Shown here: in pieces, positions 1 through 15,000 of the stretch
Numbering within the stretch: the first letter of the stretch is position 1
Layout: each line of letters opens with the position of its first letter
Origin: CAVVAL01 sp963742725
Lineage (GTDB): Bacteria; Actinomycetota; Actinomycetes; Mycobacteriales; Cryptosporangiaceae
Assembly: GCA_963742725.1 (NCBI GenBank)
Contig: CAVUMX010000003.1
Coordinates: 1 to 64,000, forward strand
DNA length: 64,000 nt
Direction: 5' to 3'
Program-made: the position numbers and the translations under genes
Notes under the pieces: model-generated
What the model saw: only the letters and a program-made list of their open reading frames with translations
Told to the model about the DNA's origin: nothing
Databases searched by the model: none

Positions 1-1
1 G

Positions 2-3000
2 ATTAGTAATGCCAATGGCTCTAGCCAGCATTCGGTGGAACCTGTTGGTGTTGCTCATGTACGCGATCTGATCGAGGTATTGCGTGGGCCGGCCGATCAT
101 CGGTTGGTTACGAGTCGTGATGTTATTGATCTGGTCAAGTTGGTCGGCGCGGTCAAGAAGGCGGGGGATCCGGTCACCTTGGCTGACCTGCAGGCCGCTT
201 TCTCATCTGATGCGGAGATTGGCAGCGGAGACACTGGTTTGTCGCCACAGGCGAGGGTTCCAATGGTCTTGGACGCCAATTCGCGGCCGGTTGGTTTTGA
301 GATTCCAATGATGACTGGCGCTAAGAATGAAGTGCGCGAGCATCTGGGTGCGGTGTTCGGGAAGTTGTCGGATGCTAGCCTGGATGAGCTGTTTGTGGAG
401 GCGGTTAAGACCAATACCGGTCGCAATAACTTCGGTATTACGATCGGCGGCTCAACACCGAATGTGGTGGCGCTCAACGAGATTACTTATGCGGTCGCCG
501 TCTATCTTCATGAGAACAGGACTGACCCGAATACCTCGGTTGTGGCTAGCAATCTTGCTCGTGCTATGGGACTGGACCGCAACATTCTGCCCGCCATGGG
601 TGCGGGCGGTGCTCCTGAGACGGGAACAGGGAACCTTCCGCAGAATAGCGGTGAGTCTTCGAATAGTGGCGGAGCACCGGACCTATCGAACATGGAGATC
701 ATAGATACGGACGGTAGTTTTGGTTTTGTGTTTGTGGATGATGGATCGTTGGGCGGGTTTGGTGGGTCGAGGTTGGATGCGTTGTTTGATTCGACGGATG
801 GGCAGGTGATTGCGGGGGTTGTTGGTGGTGGTGGTCGGGTGAGTTTGAGTGTGTTGTCGAATGCATTGCGGGCGTTGCCGGATCTGGCGCGCGTGCAGTT
901 GGAGCCCTTTGTCGCGGCGGGGCTGTCGATGGTGGAGGAGGGTGGGGAGGTCTTCTATTGGTTGCCGCATGTGGATCGTCGTGGTGATGGTGGTCGTGGG
1001 GTTTATGAGACGGCAGTGTTTAACAGGTTCCGGCCGGACCTGAGGTCTTCGGGTGGCCCTATCACGGTGTCTCGTGATGGTGGGCTGGTGAATGGCGGCG
1101 GTGGTGGGGTGTCGGGGGTGTCGTTCACGGCGGGGGATGTCGAGTTCTTTGTGGATGAGATTGTCCGGTTGGAGGGTGCGGGTGGGGTGCCGCCGTCGTT
1201 GGTGGCGTTGGGGGAGTTGCTCTATCCGTTTGGGCCGGTGGCGTTGTCGACGGTGCGGTCGTGGGTTGATTTGGCGTTGGCGCGCCGGAGTGTGACGCCT
1301 TCGGGTGGGTCTGGTTCGGGTTCGGGGTTGGGGTCGGTATCACCGGCCCCGCCATCGCCGTCGGCCACGCCACTGGCCACGTCACCGGTTCCGTCGTCGG
1401 TGGCGTCGGTGGCGTCGGTGGCGTCGGTGTTGGAGGGGGAGTCGGAGGCGGGCGGTGTGGACGCCGGGGATGACGTTGTGTTGTCGCCGGTTGGTGAGTC
1501 GATGGATCTGGATTCGTCGCCGGGGTCGCCGGTGTCTGGCGGGGGCGGGGATTTGTTTGGGTCGGGGTCTGAGCTGGAGGAGATGAGTCTGGATTCGGCT
1601 CCGGACGTGACGACTGGTGCGGAGGGTCTTGTTGACCCGGTGGATGGGGATGCCGTGGGTGGGGGCTCTGAGGGGGCTGGGTCGGAGTCGGATATGGCGG
1701 AGCTGGAAGCGGAGTTGGAAGCGGAGCTTGAGGGCGGTGTTGAGCCTGGTGTTGGGATCGGTGTTGTTGAAACGCCGGTGCAGGGGGGTAGTAAGCGGCC
1801 GGCGGAGGAATCGGAGGGGGAGTCTGGGACATCGTCGGGTCCGGCGTTGAAGCGGCCGCGGACGGTGGGTGTGGGTTCGTCGACGGGTAGTTCAGGGCCG
1901 TCGTTGTATGAGACGGCGATGGCGTGGTCGGATCTGGCGCGGGCGGCGGCGACGCAGGATCCGGCGTATCAGGCGTATCTGCGTGATGTGTTGGTGCCTG
2001 CGGTGGCCGCAGGGCAGGCGGTGGACCTTCGGTTGTATCGGGAGGAGCTTCAGCGTTTGAGTTCGGCGTACCAGCCGGGCGCGTGGTCGCTGCAGGAGTT
2101 CGGCGAGTTGCTTAACCCGTTGCACCCATTGAGCGTGGACATCGTCACGTACCTCGGTAACTCACAGGGCTCGGACGTTCGGAACCCGAATGACGCGGGT
2201 GGTTCGTCGAGCACGGACACCACGTCGGCGCAGCAGTACGATCTGGTCGATGATAGGCATCCGGATCGCGCTCGACATCTCTCTAAACTAGAGAGGTATG
2301 AAGAGTTGTACCCATCTGCTTTCCCTGTCGGCCAGCATCGTTCCCGCAATGCGGCAAGATTCTCCAGCGAAGCATTCGATACGCTACTAGCTGAGCTTGA
2401 ACGTCTCGTCAAGTCGCCGGGCTCGCAGTACATGAGCGATGCTAATCTCGGCAAGCTTCTTAGCCCACGTTCGCCGATCTATTCGAGCACGATTGGAAAG
2501 TGGCGGAAGAAGTACGGTATTCAGTGGGTGCCGAACACCGGGACCGGCGTGCAGCAAGTCTCCACGAGTACGGCGACGGATGCCACGGCGGCGGCCGCCT
2601 CATCGGTGGTGGAGGATTCCAGTGCGCAGAATGCGATGGATGATTCGCAGCTTCAAGGCTCGCCAATTGACCCTATCGCCGATTCGTTGAACGTGGATGT
2701 GGAACCGGGCAGCCTATCCGATATGGAGTCGGGTTCAGTTTCCGATGACATTCGGTTGGATAAAGGAAAGAGTAAGGAATCTGGCGCCGTGCAGTCGTCT
2801 GCGTCTGCATTTGTGCCGGTGAGCCTTGCCGAGGCGGCTCGTCGAAGCAATAACGCTGGAGAGGGTACGAGTTCTGTCCCGGAGCCCATGCTGCTGGTCA
2901 ATGAAGGTTTGAGCGATAGACAAATAGAGAATGTATTGCGGCCGGAGTACGGTGACGCAGTAGAATCTACTGGTGGGTTGGCTTCGGCGCTCGCGAACCA

Positions 3001-6000
3001 GGCTGAAGCATTGGAGCAGTTCAATGAGGCTATGACTGTCTTGCCGGACAACTCCTTGCCCGATGGCGGCAGCTCGGAGGCTTCGGTGGTGTCGCCGGGG
3101 GGTTTGGAGGGCATGCAGATTGATGACCTGCAGATTGATGGCGACGCGCAGTTTGCTGTTGATGATGCTGGTCATCCGGCGCGGCAGCAGTATTTGGCGG
3201 ATTTGGCGGCGTTGCAGTTGAGGGTGCCGGAGCAGTTCCCGGCGACGCGCACTACGGGTCGTGGGATCTTTGGCCCGGATGTGTTGGTGCTGTATCGCCA
3301 CGAGTTTCTGCGGTTGACGTCGGAGGGTGCGCTTGATATTCCGAATGATGCGTTGGCTGCTTTGCTGGATCCGGTCTACCCGCCGAACATCAATTTTGGC
3401 CATTGGCGGGATGGGGTTTTGTCGTGGCCGGCGGAGTGGTGGGGCGATCCGGCAGATGGCCGTAATCCGGCGCGGGCGCGGTTTGTGGCGGATGTGGTGG
3501 CGTTGCGGGATGGGTCGTTGGGTGAGTTTGTGGTGGGGGGTGCGTTTGGGGATCGTGCGGTGGAGCTGTTCCGGCTTGAGTTGACGCGGTTGACCGTTCA
3601 GGGCGCGCCTCAGCGGTCGAGCGTTGAGTTGGCGGCGTTGCTGGATTCAGGCGGTTCGGTGTCGGCGGCGCAGGTGGATGCGTGGTTGGCGGAGATCGAG
3701 CGCGATTTGGCGGCGTGGCCGGACCCGTTGGATGCGCGGAATCCGGAGCGGGCGCGGTATTTGGCTGATTTGGATGCGTTGTGGCGTGCTCGCCCGGAGC
3801 AGTTCCAGTCCGGCAGGGGCAAGCCCTACGGGCAAAGTGCGGCGGCGTTGTATGGGCGTGAGGCCGCCCGAATCGTCCTTGCGGGTAAGTACAAGGGCAT
3901 CTCGGACGCTGACCTGGGTCGCGCGCTGGACCCGAACCGTCCGGTGGGGCAACAGACAGCCCACAACTACCGCAAGGCGATCAGGCCGCCGGCGGGGCAG
4001 ACGGCGAGTCTGACGGTTTCTTCGGGTGGGACGGTGGGCGGTACGGGTGCAGGGTCGGGTCCGGTCGGGGGTAAGGGTAAGGCGGTTGAGGAGGAGTCGT
4101 CATCGGTTGTACCGGTGACTCCGAGTGAGGCTGCTCGTCGGGTGACGAATGCATTGGAGGGGTCGAGTCGGGCGCCGGATCCGCAGGTGTTCGTGCGGGA
4201 TGTTTTGACTGATGACCAGGTTCGGAATGTGCTGCGGCCGAATGTTGGTGATGGGGTGGATTCTGCCGATGGGGTGGCATCGGCGTTGGAGCAGCAGGCT
4301 GATTTGCTGTCGCATTACAACGCCACGACGCAACAGCAACTGCCGCAGCAGGTGGGTGGGGTATCTGTGGCGTCGCCAGGGGTATTGGAGGACATGCAGG
4401 TTGATGACCTGCAGGTTGGTGGCGACGCGCGGTTTGCTGCTGATCATGATGACCATCCGGTGTCGGGTGAGTTTGTGGTGGGGGGTGTGCTTGGGGATCG
4501 TGCGACGGAGTTGTTCCGGTTTGAGTTGATGCGGTTGACGGGGATGGGGGCGCCTCAGCGATCGAGTGCGGAGCTGGCGGCGTTGCTGGATTCGGGCGGT
4601 TCGGTGTCGGCGGCGCAGGTGGATGCGTGGTTGGCGGAGATCGAGCGCGATTTGGCGGCGTGGCCGGATCCGTTGGATGCGCGGAATCCGGAGCGGGCGC
4701 GGTATTTGGCTGACTTGGATGCGTTGTGGCGTGCTCGCCCGGAGCAGTTCCAGACCGGCAGGGGCAAGCCCTACGGGCAAAGCGCGGCGGCGTTGTATGG
4801 GCGTGAGGCCGCCCGAATCGTCCTTGCGGGCAAGTACAAGGGCATCTCGGACGCTGACCTGGGTCGCGCGCTGGACCCGAACCGACCGGTAGCGAGACAT
4901 ACAGCCCACAAGTACCGCAAGGCGATCAGGCCGCCGGCGGCGCTGACCGTGGATCCGCCGGCTTCTTCGGGGACCGGTGGGGCGCCGAGCGATGCCGTGC
5001 GGGATGTGTCAGGTGCTGGCGGGTCGGTCGTGTCGGGTTCAGTGCGGGATCGGTTGATGGTGCGGTTCCCGGAGTTTGCGGATGCGGGGTCGGTGGGGCG
5101 GTTGGATGCTTTGGTGGGGGAGGCGGTATTTATCAATTCGGGACGTAATCGGTTCGAGGTGATTTTGGATGGTTCGCCGCAGCCGAACGGGGTGGTTCTG
5201 GATGCGATCTCGTATCAGGTGGCGGAGTTCTTGCATGTTAATCGGGGTGTTCTTCCGGCTGAGGAGTTGACGGCGCGGGCATCGGAGTTGGCGGATAGTT
5301 TGGGGCGGGCTAATGGGATTCCGCCGGCGGCCGGTGCGGGTGGAGCTCCGCTGAGCATCAAGCCCGAAGGGCCGGTTGTCGAGCCACACTCCGTGCCAGT
5401 GGAAGCCGCACCGGCGCTAGACGGTAAGGCGAAGGTCGTGGCTGACGCGTTTTCGGGGGAGGTTTCGAATCTGCCGGTTGGTAGTAGTGAGGCGGCATTT
5501 GTCGATGAGGCTTCGGCGGTTGTCGAGTTGTTGTCGGTGCGGGATCGGTTGGTGCTGAGGTTCGGCAAGTTGTCGGATGGGCGTTTGGCGGATTTGGAGG
5601 CGCAGGCGGTCTTCCTCAACTCGGGTCGGAACAGGTTCGAGTTGACGTTTGATGGTTCGCGTTCTGACAGGGATGTGTTCAACGACATCACGTTTGCGGT
5701 TGCGGAGTTCTTGCAGGTCAACCCGGAGGCGTTGACGGGCGAGGCTCTTGAGATTGCCGCGTCTGATTACGCGCGTGAGTTGGGTGAGGCTGCCGGCCTT
5801 CCGACGTCGGAGGGCGCCGGCGGTGCTCATGACACGTGGCCAAGGAACATTCCGCAGAATAATGGTGAGTCCTCGGGTACTAGCGAGGAATTGAACTCGC
5901 CAAACATGGAAATCGTGGACGATGGCGCGCTGTCGGTGGGCGGTTTGGTGGCGCTGGCGACGCAGATCCGTGATCTGCTGTCGGAGGGCACGATCGATAC

Positions 6001-9000
6001 CAGTGAGGTGCTGGCTCTGCTGCATCGCACCGGAGGAAACCCAGATTCGGTGTCAGATCTCGAGGCGGCGTTCGCTGCGGCAGGGTTTGGATCACTCGCG
6101 GAGGTGCTGAGCACAGCCGTCGAGGAGGGGCGTTTGACCTCTGACGACTACACGCGGATCTTGGAGCCGCTGGGGTATGCGCACGTACTGACCACAGACG
6201 CGATGCTGCCGCCGCCGCCGAGAACGGCCGCCGCGCCAAACACGTCCCCCGCGACACTGCCGGCAGTGCGTGCCTTCGCGCAAGGTTTGCACGAGCTGAT
6301 CAGCACCGGCCAGATCGAGCTGGCGCTCGCGCAGGTGGCAAAGGCAGATCGCGCGTTCCGCGTGCTGCAGCCGATCGTGACGGCGTACTCGGAGATGTTC
6401 GGCGGTAGAAACATCATCGACGATCTTCAGTCGGCGGCTCCGCCGCTCGCTGGATATGTGGAATACCTGTTCGGTCATGCCTCGCAGCAGCCGGTTACTC
6501 TCCAGCAGGCGCAGAACTGGTTCAATGAATTGAGCAATGTGACAGTTGACCATTTTGTGCTTGGCGAGTTGCCTCTTCCAGTTCAGCATCCAGAGGATGG
6601 CTGCCAATACCGAGCGCATATTTGGTCGATGAAGCTGATGCAGCTCGGTGCGATGCCGCATAAGATCATCGTTGCGCGGGAGAACCCTCCGCTGACAATC
6701 AAGTCGACGGTCGCGCGCGGAGCAACTGACGACAACCCGCTGCCTGTTCAGTGGGGTTATCACATCGCGCCCACATTGCAGGTGCTGGGTCCGGACGGCC
6801 CGCAGTGGATGGTGTTCGATCTCGCCATGGGCAAGGGTCTCCTGACCGCTGATCAGTGGCTGCAGGAGATGGGCATCAATCCAGGCGACTACCTCGAGAC
6901 CAGAGGTTCGCTGGAGGAAGTCGAGCAGGGCATTTCCGATCACAAGGCTCTCAACCCGCACCAATGGACCAGCCGCGGATTCCCGTCGGGTACACCAGTC
7001 GTCGTCATTACCGACGTCCATGCCTACGGATTTCCGGGTTCGTTGTACACGGGGCCTGACCTGGCGTATACCGATGCTTTCGCGAGGAGCGGAGAAGACG
7101 GCTATGTTGGGTACGTTCTTGAGGCGGGCCGTCGGAAATACGTGCGTACCATCTGGCAGCAGATTGGGCTGGCAACAGCGACGGGGCAGCTGAACAATGA
7201 GGAGCTGCTCTACGCAAACCTGATGAACACGTTTGCTAGCGAGTTGCAGACCCTGCACGAACTGAACGTGCTGTGGGGTGAACCGCACCTGATCGACACA
7301 TTGTTCGCGTTGCTCCCGAATCACATTGTCGATGTGGCCAATGTGTTCGGCCTGGACCTTGCCACGTATGCCCACCTTCTTGGCACCGACACCGGGATGC
7401 CGTCGATCGCGGTGACACCAGGTCCGTCTGCAATGGATGTGTCGTACGCGCCCGCTCCAACTACCAGTTCAGTAGGCAACGGGACAGCGTCGTGGGACAC
7501 GCTCGTGCTGGCCGAGGACGGGTATCTGTCGTGGGTGCAGAACATGGACGGCAGCGCCGGCGAAGTGCTCGCTGCGCTGCTGGAAGTGTTCCCCTCCCTG
7601 ACGGTCCTTGAGATAGCCCCCTACCTGCACACCGCATACGGTCTGAACTCATCGCTCAACCAGTTCCCGATAACTCTGAGCACCACACCGACCGACCTGG
7701 CTATTCGCGCCGCGGAACACCGGTTCATATTCCAGATCGCCGCGAGCCTCGTCAGTACCGGAGGCGACACGCACCTCGCGGCTGAGGTGGCGCAGTGGTT
7801 GGGTAGTCAGTTGGGAGTGCGGCGGACCACCGGGCTTCCAGCAGGGGGACCGTTGCCGGATGTCGTGATGGAGAACAACGGTGAGTCCTCGGGTACTAGT
7901 GAGGTCTTGGACTCGTCGAACATGGAAATCGTGGATGAAGACGTTGTGGAGGTTCCTCACGGCGGTGGGGGGATGCCGACGGCGGGTACTCCGTTGGATG
8001 CGTTGTTGGGTTCGGAGACGGGTCAGCGGTTGTTGCCAATGTTGATCAATGGCGCGGCGTTGGCTGATTTTGCTGCGATTCTGAATTTGTCGGAGGATGC
8101 GGCGCGGGTTGATTTGGCGCCGTATGTGGCTGCTGGGGTTGAGAAGTGGGAGACCGGCAGCGACACGATGTATTACATTCCTCGTGCCCGTTCTTCTGAA
8201 GACGATACTCATTTTGATCGCGTGCTCGGGCTGTCCGCGGGTGGTGGGTTGGTCGACGAGCATGGTGCCTTTACACCACAGGCGGTAAGGCTTTTCGTCG
8301 ACAGGATTGCGCAGTTGCAAACAGAGTTGCGTGAGTTGCCCCCGTCGTTGAACGTGGTGGCTCGATTGGTGTACCCGATTGGGACTGTCGACCTGTCGGA
8401 CGTGCAGTCGTGGGTGGATGCGGCGTTGACGTCGCCTGTGGCGACGCCTCCCACGGTGGCTGCGCCGACAACGACGACGCCGCCGACAACGACGACGCCG
8501 CCGACAACGACGACGCCGCCGACAACGACGACGCCGCCGACAACGACGACGCCGCCGACAACGACGACGCCGCCGACAACGACGACGCCGCCGACAACGA
8601 CGACGCCGCCGACGTCGGCGCCCGCGTCGGTGGCTTCGGTGTTGGAGGGGTTGGAGGAGCTGGCGCAGACGCGCCCGGATGCGACTGAGGCCGGCTTGTT
8701 CGACGTGGCTGAGGACGAGGAGCAGCAGGATGTTGGCGGCGGGCAGGGTCCGCAGCTTGCGGTGCAGACGACCGGTTTGACGGGACCGGGATCCAATGTG
8801 GTTGAGGCCGATGTCGACCTGGATTCGGGCGCGACTTCTGTCGACATGGACCCTGCGAGCAGCGACGCCGAGGCGGCTGAGTCCGGGTCGGATATGGCCG
8901 ATTTGGAAGCGGAGCTCGAGGCCGCGTTGATCATCTCGGTCGGCGAGGAACAGCAGGATATTGGTGGTTTGCCGGACCCGCGGTGGGTGTCGCCGGTGCG

Positions 9001-12000
9001 GACTGCGCAGTTGACGTCGCCTGAGGCCGATGTGGCCGATGTTGATGTTGAGATGGGTCTGGAGACGGATTCTGTCGACACGGATGGGCTGTTCGGTTCG
9101 GAGTCGGGTGAGTCGGATGTGGAGGTGGGTCGGCCCGCGAAACGGCCGCGGACGATGGATGTGGGTTCGTCGGCGGCGGAGTTGTCGGGTGCAGTGCCGC
9201 CGTGGGTGGGGGTGTTGGCGGCACAGGATTCGTTGTATGCGGCGTATTTGGAGCGGGTGGCGGCGGCGGCTGGTGATGGGGTGGTGCCGTCGGTGGCCTT
9301 GCAGCGGGCGGAGTTGCACCGGTTGGCGGCGGCGTATCCGGGTTGGTCGTTGGCGGAGTTGGGGGTGTTGTTGAATCCGTTTAGTCCGTTGAGTGTGGAC
9401 GCGGTTACCTATTTCGGTACGTCGGTTCCGTCGAGTGTTGGTCCGCGGCGGATTGTGGGGGATGGCCAGTCCCGTGAGAACGAGAACGAGAACGAGAACG
9501 AGAACGAGAACGCGGACGAGAACGAGAACGCGGGCGCGGACGAGAACGAGAACGCGGGCCCGGTCGAGAACGCGGGCGGTTCCCAGGGCACGGACGCCAA
9601 CCCGACACAGGACACGTCGGAGTCGGTAGGGGAGTCAGCTCAAACGCGACCTGACGCAGGCGACGCAGGGTTGTTCGCTGATACTTCGGCGGACGTGGAG
9701 ATGAGGCTCGACGCGGACGATATTGGGACGGCCCGCGATGGTGGGGACCTTGTCGGTGATTTGGAGTCGGCGCTCGACGCGATCTCGCCGTGGTCGCCGG
9801 GACAGGTATCGGAGTCTGGATCGTCGAGTCTGTCCGGGTTTGAGGCCACGTTCGAGGCGACCATGCAGGACGAGGGCGCAGCGAGTGAGCCGGAAGGCGA
9901 ATCGGTGCCGACCGATCCTGGGGACCCGACGCATCCCGGCCGGATCAATTACGTGCAGTGGCTCAACGATCTCGTGCAGCGGCAGCCTGATCTTCTCCGG
10001 ACGGGTCCGGGCGTCAGCAAAAGGATTCCCCAGGAGGCGAAGAGCGGGTACGTCGCTGAGTTGACCCGGCTGGTGACCACGCCGGGTGCGCCGCGGCGTA
10101 GCGACACGGAACTCGGCAGGATGCTGAATCCGCAGAAGCCGATTCAGGGAAACACGATTAAGATCTGGATGACCGACAACAATCTGGTGTGGCCGCAGAT
10201 TGCCCTTGTTTCGTACGGGCAGCCCCCCGCCGGGCAGTTGGCGTCGACGACGGGGTCCGCGCAGACTGGGCGGGTTCCGACCGATCCTGGGGATCTGACG
10301 CATCCCGATCGGATCAGTTACGTGCAGTGGCTCAACGATCTCGTGCAGAATCGGCCCGAGTTCTTCTCGGCAGGCCCGGGTAGCAACAAGGCCAAGCCCG
10401 CAGAGTTGAAGGGCGGGTATATCGCTGAGTTGACCCGGCTGGTGACCACGCCGGGTGCGCCGCGGCGCATCTACACCGAACTCGGCCAGATGCTGAATCC
10501 GCAGCAACCTGTCCCGGGACCCACGATTAAGGTCTGGATGACGGAGAACCAGCTGGCATGGCCGCAGGTTGCCGGCCCTTCGTCTGGGCCGCGTTACGGG
10601 ACGCAGCCGGGGTCGGCGACGGGGTCCGCGCAGACTGGGCCGGTTCCGACCGATCCTGGGGACCTGAGGCATCCCGATCGGATCAGTTACGTGCAGTGGC
10701 TCAACGATCTCGTGCAGAATCGGCCCGAGTTCTTCTGGGCAGGTCCGGGCAACAACAGGTCCAAGCCGGCAGAGTTGAAGAGCGGGTACATTGCCGAGTT
10801 GACCCGGCTGCTCACGAGCCCCGGAGCGCCGCAGCGCAACTACAGCGAACTCGGCCAGATGCTGAATCCGCAGAAACCGATTCCATCTGGCACGGTCAAG
10901 AACTGGATGGACGAGAGCGGTCTGGTCGCGCCGGGATCGATCGACGGTCCGCAGGCAATGTGGTCTGGCTCGGCAGTCACCGCGGATGCGTCGGCGATGT
11001 TCGGCGTTTTCAGCACGCAGTCGGGCGGGATTGGGTCGACTGGATCCACGTCCAATAACATGCAAGGACCGCCGGTAGTTGATGCTGCCGACATTGCGCA
11101 TCCTGATCGAGCGTACTTCCTGGCGACGCTGCAGCAGTTGTATCAGGGTGGGCATTTCCAGATGAGTCAGTATGGGCCGCTGTGGTCGCCTATTGTCCAG
11201 AATTTGTATGTGGCCGAGCTCGCGCGGTTGATTGCAACGAGTGGTACCCAGGTCCGCTCTGCGGATGAGCTTGGGTTCCTGTTGGATCCGTACAGCCCGG
11301 TTCCTGGCTCTCTGGTGCAGCATTGGATTCAGGTTAACCACATTGTTGGGCCGACGGCTTCGGTGAATGCCCAAGGTGATGCGCCGGTGGGCGTTGGCAC
11401 TAACCCAACCGCTGATAGCCCGATTGTTATCGACGATGCGCCGGTGCCGGTCACGCAAACGGTCGATCTCACGGCGGATTCGTCTACCGGCAACCGGACG
11501 TCGGGGGTGGTGTCTGCGTCTCAGGTTGAGCCTGCGTCGGTGGTTTCGGATGAGGTGGATGAGTCCGGGGAATCGAGTGGTGATGAGGGTTCGCCGTCGC
11601 CGTTGCCGACGAGGACGTTCATGGATCTGACGGGGGATTCCCCGGTGGTGACGGTTGAGGTCATCGGGTCGGAGGATCTTGGTGGTGTCGATAGTGGCTC
11701 GAGCACGCAGGTGGTTGGTGGGATCGACCAGGTGCTCGATGGTTCGCCAGGTTCGGTGCAGGGGTCTGGGTCGGGGTCAGCGCCGGTGACAGCGGTGGAT
11801 AAGGGCAAGGGTAGGGCAGTAGAGGGGGCGTCGTCGTCGCCGGTTCCTGTGAGTCCGAGCGAGCCGGGTGGTGGGACGCAGCAGGGGGCGGCGAGCGGGT
11901 CCGAGCAGACTGGACCGGTTCCGACCGATCCCGGGGATTCGCATCATCCCAAGCGGATCCACTATCTCGCGTGGCTCAATAATCTTGAGCAGCACCGGCC

Positions 12001-15000
12001 CGAGCTTTTCCCGACCGGGTCGAAGAAGATCATGAAGAAAGATCCGCTCCTTAAGGCCGGATATATTGCCGAGCTGACGCGGCTGATTACCACGCCGAAT
12101 GCGCCAAGACGCTCACGCCTGCAGCTTGGGTGGATGCTGAACCCGCAGGAGCCGATTAATCAATATACGATCCTGAAATGGATGGTGCAGAACAGTCTGG
12201 TGTGGCCGGGGCACGCCGGCTCTTTGCCTGTGCCGCAGTACGGTGTGTGGCCGGGCTCGGCGACGGGTTCCGCGCAGGCTGCGCCGGTTCCGGGCGATCC
12301 CGGAGACTCGACGCACCCCGACCGGATCATTTACGTGCAATGGATCAACGATCTCGCGCAGCAGCGGCCAGAGCTATTCCAGACCGGCCGGGGCGTCAAT
12401 GTCCACCCTGAGCTAAGAGCTGCCTATATCGCCGAGTTGACGCGGCTGATGGCTATGCCGAATGCGCCGAGGCGCACGTTCACGGAGCTCGGCGAGATGT
12501 TGAATCCACAGGTACCGATCCCGGTGCCAACGGTCAAAACCTGGATGGCCGCCAACAATCTGGCGTGGCCGGATGCTACTTCCCTTTCGTCGAGGCCGAG
12601 CGTTGGCACCAACCCAATCTCGGATAACCCGATTGTTGTCGATGGTGCGCCGGTGCCGGTCACGCAGTCGGTTGATCTGACGGTGGGTTCGGTGCAAGGG
12701 TCTGGGTCGGCGCCGGTGACGGCGGTGGATAAGGGTAAGGGTAAGGCGGTTGAGGGGTCGCCGTCGCCGTCGGTGGTTCCGGTGAGTCCGAGTGAGGCTG
12801 CTCGTCGGACGACGAATGCGTCGGAGGGGTCGAGTCGGGCGCCGGATCCGCAGGTGTTGGTGCGGGATGTTTTGAGTGATGACCAGGTTCGGAATGTGTT
12901 GCGGCCGAATGTTGGTGATGGGGTGGATTCTGCCGGTGGGCTGGCGTCGGCGTTGGAGCAGCAGGCTGATTTGTTGTCGCATTACAACGCCACGCAGCAA
13001 CAGCACCAGCCGGGGGGTGGGGGGTTCCAGCCTGGTGTGGTTGACAATGCGGTTTCGCCGCAGGATTCGATGGATACCGGCGATGATGGTCAGACGGCGT
13101 CACAGTTTGAGGCTGCGGATGAGCGGCATCCGGCTCGGATCCAGTACTGGGCGAGCTACCGGGAGTTGCAGCGTACTCACCCGGCGCAGTTCCCGGATGT
13201 GAACTCCAAGCAAAGGGCCAAGTTCGGTGCCGACGTGCTCCGAATCATGGAGCAGGAGGCCGTGCGGATCGACGCGAGTCCCACCTATCGATCGGGTGCG
13301 GATATCGCCAAGCTGCTGGTACCTGATGGCGCCAAGCCGGTGGGCACAGGCAAGGTCGTTCAATGGCTTAAGGCGGCCAGGACGGTACCTGCCTCGGCTA
13401 TCAATTACGCAAGTCAGGCGTCCGGTTCTGGGGTTCGGCCGGATCCGCACGCGGTAGTGGTGGTCGACGCGGACTTGTTGCCTTGGGTGTCGAATATGGA
13501 CGGTTCGGCGGGCGAGGTTCTGGATGCAATCCAGCAAGCCTTCCCGAACCAGAATCCGGCAGTTCTCACGGAGGCAGTCCGAACTGCTGGGAACATCAAT
13601 TCCACGGTGAACCAGTTCCCGATCACGATCACGACGTCGCCTGCAGATATGGCGTGGCGTGCTGCTCAGCATCGGGTGGAGTTCCAGATCGCGGCGAGTC
13701 TGGTGACGACTGGCGGCGCGATGACTAGCGCGGCTGAGGTGGCGCAGTCGTTGGGTAGTCAGTTGGGTGTGCGGCGGACCACCGGGCTTCCCGCAGCGGG
13801 ACCGTTGCACGACGTCGCGATGGAGAACAACGGTGAGTCCTCGGGTACTAGTGAGGTCTTGGACTCGTCGAACATGGAAATCGTGGATGAAGACGTTGTG
13901 GAGGTTCCTCACGGCGGTGGGGGGATGCCGACGGCGGGTACTCCGTTGGATGCGTTGTTGGGTTCGGAGACGGGCCAGCGGTTGCTGCCCTGGCTGATCC
14001 ATGGTGCTGTGTTGGCCGAGCTGGCTGGAAGTTTGGGTGTGTCGGAAGATACGGCACGGGATGTCATGCTGCCGTATCTGGCTGCGGGCGTGGAGACGTG
14101 GGAGAGCGATGGCGAGACGCTCTACTACATCCCTCGTGCTCGCCCGAGCGGGAGCGACGATGCTTATCTCGATCGTGTGAATGCGTTGGCAAATAGTGGT
14201 TCGTTGCTCGATGAGCAGGGTGCGTTTACGCCTACCGCGGAGCAGCTGTTCATCTCGGAGATCGCGCGGTTGCGGGATGAGCCGGGTGGTTTGCCGCCGT
14301 CGTTGACCGCGGTGGCGAGATTGGTCGTCCCGGGTGGAACACCGGACCTGTCGGACGTGCAGTCGTGGGTGGATGCGGCGTTGACGTCGCCTGTGACGAC
14401 GCCTCCCACGGTGGCTGCGCCGACTCCGCAGGCGATCCCGGTAGTGACGACGCCGATGCTGACGTCGGCGCTTGACGCGCTTTCGCCGTGGTCGCCGGGA
14501 CAAGTATCGGAGTCTGGGTCGTCGGGTCTGTCCGGGTTTGAGGCCACGTTCGAGGCGACCATGCAGGACGAGGGAGCGGCGAGTGAGTCGGAAGGCGAAT
14601 CGGACCGACCTTTGAAGCGGCCGCGTTTGGGGGATGCGGGTGGGTCTGACTCGGCGAGGTTCGAGGTATCGGGGCAGTCGGGTTCGGCCATGGGGTCTGA
14701 GCAGGCTGCGCCGGTCCCGACCGATCCTGGAGACCCGACGCATCCCGACCGGATCAATTACGAGCAGTGGCTCAACGATCTCGCACAGCGGCGGCCTGAG
14801 CTTTTCCGGACGGGTCCTGGCGTCAGCACTCCTCCGGAGTTGAAGAGCGGGTACATGGCCGAGTTGACCCGGCTGGTGACGACGCCGGGTGCGCCGCGGC
14901 GCAACTTCACCGAACTCGCCCATATGCTGAACTCGCAGCAACCGATCGGTAGTCCCACGATTAAGATCTGGATGGCGGAGAACAATCTGGCGTGGCCGCA

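Noticed and set aside
8466..8612. CRISPR-like regular repeats
   Set aside because: Units are 18 bp, contiguous and in phase with the coding frame; there are no spacers.
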